Source of the DNA: an uncultured Slackia sp.
GTDB lineage: Bacteria > Actinomycetota > Coriobacteriia > Coriobacteriales > Eggerthellaceae
Assembly: GCA_937895975.1 (NCBI GenBank)
Contig: CALBLG010000084.1
Span: forward strand, 1 to 10,725
Direction of reading: 5' to 3'
Length of the DNA: 10,725 nucleotides
Shown here: one piece after another, positions 1 to 5,426 of the stretch
How positions within the stretch are numbered: the stretch's first letter is position 1
Layout of the letters: each line of letters opens with the position of its first letter
Made by a program: the position numbers and the translations under genes
Notes under the pieces: model-generated
What the model saw: only the letters and a program-made list of their open reading frames with translations
The model's database searches: none
What the model was told of the DNA's origin: nothing

Positions 1-719
1 GAAACCGTGGGGCGAATAGCGCCGAAGTAGTGTTCTTCGAGCTCTTGGCCCTTGCACGGCGTGTTGCCAAACAGCGTGCGACCGGTAATGATGAGGTCTT
101 TGCGGCGAGCGTAGTCTTCCTTCTTAATAAGGAAGTATTCCTGCTCGTTGCCGACGGAGGGAACGACCTTCTTCGGGGTTTTGCCGAACAGGGCAAGCAC
201 GCGCTTGGCCTCGCGATCGAGGGCGGTGATGGAACGCAGCAGCGGGGTTTTCTTATCGAGGGCCTCGCCGGTGTAAGAGCAGAACGCCGTGGGAACGCAC
301 AGCACTTCGTCTTTAATAAAAGCCGGGCTGGTGGGATCCCATGCGGAATAACCGCGGGCTTCGAACGTCGCGCGCAGACCGCCATTCGGGAAGCTGGACG
401 CGTCGGGCTCGCCCTGGATGAGCTCTTTGCCCGAGAACTTCTCGATGGCCGTGCCGTCGTGGTTCGGCTCGAGGAAGCTGTCGTGCTTTTCGGACGTGAT
501 GCCCGACAGCGGTTGGAACCAGTGCGCGTAATGCGTGGCGCCGTGCTCGATAGCCCATTCCTTCATCGCATGGGCGACGGCGTTGGCGACGTCGAGGTCG
601 AGCGGCTCGCCATTCTCGATGGTCTTGTTGAGCTTCTTATAGATGTCGGAGGGTAGATACTGCTTTCGCACGTGGTCGGAGAAAACCAGGGTGCCGAAGC
701 GCTCGGTGAGTTGGGACAT
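1..719 (-). CDS. glnN: Glutamine synthetase type III (GlnN), N-terminal fragment
   Basis: ATP-dependent synthesis of glutamine from glutamate and ammonia in the cytoplasm. Only the first 239 codons lie in the window; the gene runs off the left edge, and the family is usually about 700 residues. The translation begins MSQLTERFGTLVFSDHV and carries typical GSIII N-terminal blocks: HWFQPLSGITSEKHDSF (about residues 67-83), FSGKELIQGEPDASSFPNGGLRATFEARG (about 95-123), WDPTSPAFIKDE, PTAFCSYTGEALDKKTPLLRS, GNEQEYFL (the start of a catalytic Glu-rich segment) and GRTLFG. The start is fixed by AGGAGG at 725-730, five bases ahead of the ATG. A GlnR-like operator lies upstream (762-837). No gene follows in the same direction within the window. 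The family call is secure; the promoter -10/-35 is not clear. Confidence 0.95.
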   Translation of the reverse strand, partial: MSQLTERFGTLVFSDHVRKQYLPSDIYKKLNKTIENGEPLDLDVANAVAHAMKEWAIEHGATHYAHWFQPLSGITSEKHDSFLEPNHDGTAIEKFSGKELIQGEPDASSFPNGGLRATFEARGYSAWDPTSPAFIKDEVLCVPTAFCSYTGEALDKKTPLLRSITALDREAKRVLALFGKTPKKVVPSVGNEQEYFLIKKEDYARRKDLIITGRTLFGNTPCKGQELEEHYFGAIRPTV

Positions 720-761
720 TCGGACCTCCTCGATGCGCGGGTGCGACGTGGCGCGCAACCG

Positions 762-837
762 CTTTCGTTTATCTGACCCTTCCACCTTATGGGCGCTGTG
801 TTTCGCGCGAGTTACGCGGACGTTTCGCTTATTTGAA
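762..837 (-). promoter_or_regulatory. GlnR-like operator array upstream of glnN
   Basis: Read on the minus strand, pentamers occur exactly every 11 bp: TTCAA (837-833), GAAAC (826-822), GTAAC (815-811) and GAAAC (804-800), each separated by 6 bp. This matches the a1-b1-a2-b2 layout of the actinomycete GlnR box (gTnAc-n6-GaAAc, twice), with only the first pentamer weak. A second, poorer a-b pair, GTCAG-n6-GAAAG, lies at 777-762, closer to the gene. The array sits 43-118 bp ahead of the glnN ATG, suitable for nitrogen control of glutamine synthetase. The pattern is visible in the sequence and the consensus is known from Streptomyces and relatives. Whether this organism has a GlnR protein is inference. 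Confidence 0.6.
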
Positions 838-840
838 ACA

Positions 841-869
841 AAAAAGGCCGGCTCGTCGCCGACCTTTTT
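841..869 (-). terminator. Intrinsic terminator of the amidohydrolase / 62-aa protein unit
   Basis: Twelve-bp stem (arms 841-852 and 858-869, one G-T wobble on the minus strand) with a 5-nt loop. On the minus strand it begins one base after the stop codon of the 62-aa protein and is followed by a T-rich run (TTTTTTGTTT). The A/T ends of the stem make it potentially bidirectional, but no plus-strand gene reads into it. It separates this unit from the glnN promoter region. Confidence 0.85.
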
Positions 870-870
870 G

Positions 871-1059
871 TTAAAGACCCATTGCCATGATTGCTACGGT
901 TGGGATGCCGAGCGCCAATACCAGAATGACGCAGACCACAACCGTGAATATCTTCTTGGTTCGCGCTGCGGCCTCACGACGCTTCTGCTCTTGCAGTTCG
1001 CGCTGGCGGGCGGCTTCAACCTTGGCGGCCTTCTGCTTCGCCGTAAGTTTCTGGCCCAT
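871..1059 (-). CDS. Small single-pass membrane protein, 62 aa, function unknown
   Basis: Not recognised as a named family. Residues 1-36 form a highly charged, Lys/Arg/Glu/Gln/Ala-rich segment likely to be a cytoplasmic helix (AKQKAAKVEAARQRELQEQK). Residues 37-60 form one hydrophobic helix (FTVVVCVILVLALGIPTVAI), giving a likely N-in tail-anchored layout. The ATG lies three bases after the TAG of the upstream amidohydrolase, and its GAGGGA ribosome-binding site (1067-1072) is inside that gene's 3' end, so translation is probably coupled. A terminator follows immediately. Coding is supported by the tight spacing, the ribosome-binding site, the clear two-part composition and the terminator. 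It could be a general Coriobacteriia small membrane protein unrelated in function to the amidohydrolase. Confidence 0.75.
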   Translation of the reverse strand: MGQKLTAKQKAAKVEAARQRELQEQKRREAAARTKKIFTVVVCVILVLALGIPTVAIMAMGL

Positions 1060-1062
1060 TCG

Positions 1063-2454
1063 CTAGTCCCTCAGCTTTCCTCGAATTTGCATGCCGCGCT
1101 GGCGCGCCTCGGCCGGGTCGATAAGCATCTCCCACTTATTCCCGCGCACGTCCCACTTACTGCCGCGCTCGTATACCGGTTTGCCGTTGACCATGGTGAA
1201 CATGACGTCGGCCGCGGCGCCGCCTTCGACAACGGCCGTAACCGGGTCGACGAGCGGGGTTTGGCGCGAGCCAGAGAGGTCGACCACCGTGATGTCGGCG
1301 CGCTTGCCGGGCTCGAGGGCGCCAATTTCATCTTCCATGTGCAATGCGCGAGCGCCGCCAATCGTAGCCAGTTCGAGCATGGTTTTCGCCGTAAGGAACA
1401 CGTCGCGATCGACCGAGCGGTGGATGAGCATGCCCAGGCGCATTTCGATGAACATGTCGGACGAATCGGTCGCCGCGGGCGAATCGGTGCCCAGGCCGAC
1501 GCGGATGCCGGACTTCAGGAACGTGGGCAGCGGCGCCAGGCCCATGCCCAGCTGCGCGTTGCAGCGCGTGTTCACCGAAATGGCCACGTCGTGCTCTTTC
1601 AGCTTGGCGATGTCGTCGTCGTTCACGTGCACGCAATGCGCTGCCAGCACATCGTGGCTGTTGAAGGCGCTCCAGTTCAGCGCGTAATTCACGGGGGTGA
1701 CGCCCGTGGGCAGCCACATGGGGCGGTCGGTAAGCGCGTCGCCGCCGGTTTCGATGCCGCGCACCGAAAGCGGAGTGGAGCCGCGCATGATGTAGTTGTA
1801 TTCCTCGTAGCTGCCTGCCACGTGCATGGCCACCGGCAGGTCCATCTCTTCGGCGATATCGTTCACCTTGCTGAAAATGGTGGGGTGGCATGCGTGCAAA
1901 GCCTTCGGCGCGATGCCGATAGTCATGCGCTCGGGGTCGGCCGCTTCGCGCCAACGCTTGATGTCGGCAATCGCGGCATCGATAGCGCCATCGACCTGGG
2001 CTTTCGACGTTGCGCCAACGCTGCGGTAGAACTTGCCGCGCAGGCCCACGTCTTGGGCCGCCTCGAACGACGCGCCCGTGCTGGTGAAGTCGGCGACCGT
2101 GGTAACGCCGCCGGCGATCATCTCCATGCCGCCGATGACCGCGGAATCGTAGCGATCGTCATGCGACATGAGGTCGGCCTTGGCGTGCTCTTTCACCAAC
2201 CATTCGGCATATGGCACGTCGTGCATAATTCCGCGCAGCGCGGTGTACTCGAGATGGGTATGGCAATCGACGAAACCCGGCATGATCGCGCTGCGACCGA
2301 AGTCTCGCACTTCCTCCTGCGGATAGTGCGCCTTCATGCGCTGCGCGCCGCCGACCTCCACGATTCTTCCGTCGCGAACGAGCACTGCGCCATCGTCGAT
2401 GGGCTCGCCCGCAATCGGGATGATATGTTCGGCACAGAGTAGCATGGCGAACAT
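1063..2454 (-). CDS. Amidohydrolase, aminofutalosine / MTA-SAH deaminase-like
   Basis: Predicted 463-aa metal-dependent hydrolase of the amidohydrolase superfamily, in the group that deaminates adenine-type nucleosides. Visible metal ligands: H65-x-H67 in PGFVDCHTHLEYTALRG, H211 in MHVAGSYEEY, H273 in AAHCVHV and D324 in GLGTDSPAATDSSDMFIEM. The C-terminal composite-sheet motif GALEPGKRADITVVD is present. The segment MRGSTPLS...LPTGVTPVNYALNW and NAQLGMGLAPLPTFLKSGI resemble aminofutalosine deaminases (MqnX), and the gene diverges from menG, which would fit menaquinone synthesis; this is inference. Oddity: the position normally holding the catalytic Glu (HxxE after the third His) is Gly214. 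No good ribosome-binding site precedes ATG 2454; ATG 2445 is an alternative start, and the mRNA may be nearly leaderless. It is followed by the coupled 62-aa gene. The superfamily is certain, the substrate is not. Confidence 0.85.
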   Translation of the reverse strand: MFAMLLCAEHIIPIAGEPIDDGAVLVRDGRIVEVGGAQRMKAHYPQEEVRDFGRSAIMPGFVDCHTHLEYTALRGIMHDVPYAEWLVKEHAKADLMSHDDRYDSAVIGGMEMIAGGVTTVADFTSTGASFEAAQDVGLRGKFYRSVGATSKAQVDGAIDAAIADIKRWREAADPERMTIGIAPKALHACHPTIFSKVNDIAEEMDLPVAMHVAGSYEEYNYIMRGSTPLSVRGIETGGDALTDRPMWLPTGVTPVNYALNWSAFNSHDVLAAHCVHVNDDDIAKLKEHDVAISVNTRCNAQLGMGLAPLPTFLKSGIRVGLGTDSPAATDSSDMFIEMRLGMLIHRSVDRDVFLTAKTMLELATIGGARALHMEDEIGALEPGKRADITVVDLSGSRQTPLVDPVTAVVEGGAAADVMFTMVNGKPVYERGSKWDVRGNKWEMLIDPAEARQRGMQIRGKLRD

Positions 2455-2469
2455 AATAGCATCATGGAT

Positions 2470-2490
2470 TCGGCTATACTTTGCAGCCGA
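2470..2490. promoter_or_regulatory. Divergent promoter with inverted-repeat operator candidate
   Basis: The 126-bp gap between the divergent amidohydrolase and menG holds a good plus-strand -10, TATACT (2475-2480), without a recognisable -35, and an overlapping minus-strand TATAGC. A 6-bp inverted repeat, TCGGCT (2470-2475), nine bases, AGCCGA (2485-2490), brackets both -10 elements. A bound repressor could therefore control both genes. The repeat and hexamers are visible; the regulatory role is inferred. Confidence 0.4.
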
Positions 2491-2580
2491 GCAAAATCAC
2501 GGCGGTCGGCAGAAAGCCATCGCCTATTTTTCATCAAACGGAAACGTACGGCGCCCGAAAGCGCCCAAGGAAGAGGCCCC

Positions 2581-3360
2581 ATGAGCAACGAAACCGACCA
2601 ACGCGGCCAAAACGCCGAAGAACGCGTCGTGGACACCGCGACCGGCGCCGAGGCGCCCGCCGAGATTTCGGAAGAACGCGTGCAACATATTTTCAGCAAC
2701 ATCGCCAAGCAGTACGCGCGCTTCAACGCGGTTTCAAGCTTCGGCCTGTTTAAGGGCTGGCTGCGCAAGACCGTTGACGCGGCCAATTTGACGCCCGAGA
2801 GCGACCTGCTCGACCTGGCTGGAGGCACGGGCGACGTGAGCTATATGGCGGCCAGCCGGCGCCCGCCCGCGCACATCCAGCTGACCGACTTCGTGCCCGA
2901 GATGCTCGACGTGGCCCGCGAGCGCCAGGCGGCCGGCGCAGCGTGCGGCGTGCCGGTCGATTTCGAGGTTGTGGACGCGCAAGATATTCCCTACGCCGAC
3001 AATTCATACGACGCCGCGACCATGGCCTACGGCATTCGCAACATTCCCGACCGCATGAAGGCGCTGCGCGAGGTGCATCGCGTGCTGAAGCCGGGCGGCA
3101 CGTTCGCGTGTTTGGAATTCTCTACCCCGCCGAATGCGGCATGGCGCTTTTTGTATCACATTTATTTGAAGGTGATGATTCCGTTCTGGGGGCAGGTGTT
3201 CACGCACGACCGCCCGAGCTTCGTGTATTTGGCCGATTCGATTCGCGCGTTCCCCGACCAGGAACATTATGCGCAGATGCTGCGCGACGCCGGGTTCAAG
3301 GATGTGACCTGGAAGAATTACGCGGGCGGCATTGTGGCCGTACATACGGGAAGGAAATAA
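2581..3360 (+). CDS. ubiE: Demethylmenaquinone methyltransferase (MenG/UbiE)
   Basis: SAM-dependent C-methylation of demethylmenaquinone, the last step of menaquinone synthesis, acting at the membrane face. 259 aa. UbiE/COQ5 signatures are all present: YARFNAVSSFGLFKGW (45-60), the SAM loop LLDLAGGTGD (76-85), acidic LTDFVPEML (101-109), VVDAQDIPYADNSYD (130-144), GIRNIPDR (151-158), LKPGGTF and LEFSTP (178-183), and YLADSIRAFPDQE (216-228). The first 28 residues are a low-complexity polar extension. The start is set by AAGGAAGAGG (2567-2576), four bases before the ATG; an in-frame upstream start at 2464 lacks a ribosome-binding site and would overlap the promoter. It is divergent from the amidohydrolase and convergent with hisS. 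In an organism making only menaquinone this is functionally MenG. Confidence 0.95.
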   Translation: MSNETDQRGQNAEERVVDTATGAEAPAEISEERVQHIFSNIAKQYARFNAVSSFGLFKGWLRKTVDAANLTPESDLLDLAGGTGDVSYMAASRRPPAHIQLTDFVPEMLDVARERQAAGAACGVPVDFEVVDAQDIPYADNSYDAATMAYGIRNIPDRMKALREVHRVLKPGGTFACLEFSTPPNAAWRFLYHIYLKVMIPFWGQVFTHDRPSFVYLADSIRAFPDQEHYAQMLRDAGFKDVTWKNYAGGIVAVHTGRK

Positions 3361-3368
3361 TCAACTTG

Positions 3369-3485
3369 GGCTTGGCCGGGGGACATGCGCTTCCGCTTCG
3401 GTCAAGTCCTGCTCGCGACGAAGGCGCCACTGGCGCCTTCTGCTCGTGCGGAATCTATCGGAATCGCATGCCCTCCGGCCAAGCC
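3369..3485. repeat. Long inverted repeat 1 (21-bp arms) with internal hairpin
   Basis: Arms 3369-3389 and 3465-3485 are complementary at 19 of 21 positions (left arm begins GGCTTGGCCGG). Nested in the 75-bp spacer is a perfect 9-bp hairpin, GAAGGCGCC-act-GGCGCCTTC (3420-3440). It starts nine bases after the menG stop, so the transcript could fold into a branched rod. There is no T-run, so it is not a simple terminator. It could be part of a mosaic intergenic repeat together with the next element. Confidence 0.75.
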
Positions 3486-3492
3486 ATGACGC

Positions 3493-3643
3493 CTTCCCCC
3501 TTGGGCTGCGAAATGCCTTGCCGAAGGTCGTCGGTGTTCAAATTTGTTCTTCATTTCGAAACAAAACACCGCCAGGCGAACGCATAGCAAAGCGGTAGTG
3601 AGCCGTGGCCTTTGGCAAGGCATTTCGCAGCCCAAGGGGGAAG
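3493..3643. repeat. Long inverted repeat 2 (35-bp arms)
   Basis: Arms 3493-3527 and 3609-3643 are complementary at 34 of 35 positions (left arm begins CTTCCCCCTTGGGCTGCG). The 81-bp spacer is AT-richer and contains a second, inner inverted repeat, CGGTGTT (3532-3538) / AACACCG (3565-3571). There is no convincing open reading frame and no clear target-site duplication. The octamer CTTGGGCT at 3365-3372 recurs at 3499-3506 and its complement at 3630-3637, linking this element to the preceding repeat. It might be a transposon-derived miniature element or a structured intergenic mosaic; its nature is unresolved. Confidence 0.85.
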
Positions 3644-3658
3644 CAAAGGCAGATTTAC

Positions 3659-3692
3659 AACGAAGGCCCGCTCAATTGAGCGGGCCTTCGTT
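3659..3692. terminator. Bidirectional terminator between menG and hisS
   Basis: Perfect 34-bp palindrome centred on CTCAATTGAG, with GC-rich arms (GAAGGCCCG). It lies 21 bp beyond the hisS stop on the minus strand, and plus-strand transcripts from menG meet it after the long inverted repeats. The plus-strand side is followed by TTTTGGTT and the minus-strand side by the weaker GTTGTAAAT. It most likely terminates both convergent units. Confidence 0.85.
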
Positions 3693-3713
3693 TTGGTTGA
3701 TTGCGACTTGGCT

Positions 3714-5105
3714 TTATTCTTCAGCGCCTTCGAGCGTGAACAGCGCGTCGATGGACACGGGCGCAGACGCGCCGCCTACCAAGTTGCCCCCGAATTGGGC
3801 GAGGAGCTTCTTCGCGGATGCGATGTCGACCAGGCGCTCGGCATGCGTTTTCATGTTGCGCACGCGCGCCTTGCCTTGGGCGAGCTCATCGGGACCAAGC
3901 ACAATGACGACGCGAACGCCCAGCTTATCGGCCATTTTGAACTGGCTTTTCAGACTTTTGCCCTGATGGTCCATTTCGACCGAAAGCCCCGCATCACGAG
4001 CAGCGCAAACCAAATCGAATGCCGTGGCGCGCACCGAGGAATCGACGCAGGCGACATAGCCGTCGACGCGTTTGGGCGAATCGGCAAGCGTACCGGCAGC
4101 CTCCAGAGCCAATACCATGCGTTCGAAGCCCAGCGCGAAGCCCAAGCCCGGCGTGGGACGACCGCCCTCGATTTCGGCCAGCTTGTCGTAACGGCCGCCG
4201 CCGCCGATGGCGCTTTGCGAACCCATGCCCTCGATGACCTGCACCTCGAATACCGTGCGGGTGTAGTAATCCAAGCCGCGCACGAGCGTGGGGTCTTCGA
4301 TGTATTTGATGCCTGCCGCATCGAGCAGCGCTTTCACCTGCTCGTAATGGTTACGGCAATCGTCGCACAGATGGTCGGTGATTTTCGGGGCGCCCTCCAT
4401 CACATGCGCGCACGCCTCGTTCTTGCAATCGAACGCGCGCAGCGGGTTGGTATCGGCGCGGCGGCGGCACTCTTCGCACATCTCGCCCTCGTGGTCGAGG
4501 ATGTACTGGCGCACGGCCTCGCGGTACGCGGGGCGGCATTCCTCGTCGCCCATGGAATTGATCAGCAGGCGCGTCTTGCTCATGGGCACGCCCATCTTCT
4601 CGAAGAAGCGCATGAGCATGATGATCATTTCCGCATCGGCGGTGGGCTCGGTGGAGCCAAGGCACTCGGCGCCGATCTGGTGGAACTGGCGCAAGCGGCC
4701 CTTCTGCGGACGCTCGGCGCGGAACATCGGGCCGGCGTAGAACAGCTTCGCCGGGGCCGCGCCCTGCTCGACCAGGTTGTGCTGCACCACGGCGCGCACC
4801 ACGCCCGCCGTGCCTTCGGGGCGAAGCGAGAGCTTCTGCTTGGCCTTCAGCTTGGAATCGTCGCCTTCGGCAAGCGCGCGCTTATAGTTCTCGCCGCTGC
4901 GCACGACGAACATTTCCTTGCCTACCACGTCGGTCGCTTCGCCGATGCCGTGCGTGAACACGTCGGTGAGTTCGAAGAGCGGCGTGTAGATGGGCTCGTA
5001 GCCATACGTGCCGAACAGCTTTGCTGCGGAATCGACCGTCGTGCGCCACAGGCGCGCGGCGGCGGGAAGCATGTCGGCGGTTCCCTCGGGTGCGTTGTAT
5101 GCCAT
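3714..5105 (-). CDS. hisS: Histidyl-tRNA synthetase
   Basis: Class II aminoacyl-tRNA synthetase charging tRNA-His. 463 aa, within the usual range. Motif 2 region FYAGPMFRAERPQKGRLRQFHQIGAE (122-147); His-binding LVRGLDYYTRTVFE (274-287); motif 3 region IGGGGRYDKLAEIEGGRPTPGLGFALGFERM (300-330); C-terminal anticodon-binding domain from about 345. A cysteine-bearing insertion domain (C210, C213, C227, C232, C247, C250) contains the family-typical NPLRAFDCK. Residues 70-90 carry a polar insertion (YKRALAEGDDSKLKAKQ) just before LSLRPEGTAG, longer than in many HisRS. The start MAYNAPEGTADMLP is chosen because GAAGGA (5113-5118) is seven bases upstream; a longer in-frame start at 5273 would run through the promoter. 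No T-box leader was seen, as the leader is only about 35 nt. Confidence 0.97.
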   Translation of the reverse strand: MAYNAPEGTADMLPAAARLWRTTVDSAAKLFGTYGYEPIYTPLFELTDVFTHGIGEATDVVGKEMFVVRSGENYKRALAEGDDSKLKAKQKLSLRPEGTAGVVRAVVQHNLVEQGAAPAKLFYAGPMFRAERPQKGRLRQFHQIGAECLGSTEPTADAEMIIMLMRFFEKMGVPMSKTRLLINSMGDEECRPAYREAVRQYILDHEGEMCEECRRRADTNPLRAFDCKNEACAHVMEGAPKITDHLCDDCRNHYEQVKALLDAAGIKYIEDPTLVRGLDYYTRTVFEVQVIEGMGSQSAIGGGGRYDKLAEIEGGRPTPGLGFALGFERMVLALEAAGTLADSPKRVDGYVACVDSSVRATAFDLVCAARDAGLSVEMDHQGKSLKSQFKMADKLGVRVVIVLGPDELAQGKARVRNMKTHAERLVDIASAKKLLAQFGGNLVGGASAPVSIDALFTLEGAEE

Positions 5106-5146
5106 TGAAATGTCCTTCGTCGTGCAGGTGCTTTCTCGAAAATAGG

Positions 5147-5152
5147 ATTGTA
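5147..5152 (-). promoter_or_regulatory. hisS promoter, extended -10
   Basis: Minus-strand TACAAT preceded by TGC (TGn extended -10) about 42 bp ahead of the hisS ATG. No good -35 hexamer is visible, which is common for extended -10 promoters. The predicted leader is about 35 nt, leaving no room for an attenuator. Confidence 0.5.
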
Positions 5153-5229
5153 GCACCGCGGCAGAATGATGCCCTGCGCGGTCGGGCCCGCTCCGATGAA
5201 AAGCACACGCCCGCATCTCCAAATGGCGT

Positions 5230-5389
5230 TTTCTGTCCCAAAATTGGATTTGTGACTGTCGTTTTCGCCCCATCGGCTTCCTATGCCCCGCATTCCAGAA
5301 ACGCGACCTGCGGTTTTGCCGAAAAGCTTGCGGCGTTTGTTGAAAAACATGCCTTTCAAGCAGTCACAAATCCAATTTCGGGACAGAAA
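5230..5389. repeat. Long inverted repeat 3 (29-bp arms), MITE-like
   Basis: Arms 5230-5258 and 5361-5389 are complementary at 28 of 29 positions; the left arm begins TTTCTGTCCCAAAATTGG. The 102-bp spacer holds no credible gene. The element lies between the nhaA stop and the hisS promoter, so it could end nhaA transcripts, but it lacks a compact hairpin with a T-run. The AT-rich, transposon-like ends and 160-bp total length would suit a miniature inverted-repeat element. No obvious target duplication flanks it. The rest of the gap 5106-5426 holds only the hisS promoter. Confidence 0.8.
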
Positions 5390-5426
5390 CCACTCGCACC
5401 CGAGAAAGCGGGGTTGACGCGCAAAC

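Noticed and set aside
643..2442. Plus-strand 599-codon open frame
   Set aside because: It is antisense to the amidohydrolase, which has clear family motifs. The translation is His/Arg/Ala-rich low-complexity sequence typical of the opposite strand of GC-rich genes.
3402..3635. Minus-strand 77-codon open frame in the menG-hisS gap
   Set aside because: It runs through both inverted repeats and has no ribosome-binding site or family resemblance.
3612..5108. Plus-strand 498-codon open frame
   Set aside because: It lies opposite hisS, has no recognisable motif and begins within a repeat arm.
5106..5229. T-box leader for hisS
   Set aside because: The likely promoter leaves only about 35 nt of leader, and no AGGGTGG-type T-box sequence is present.
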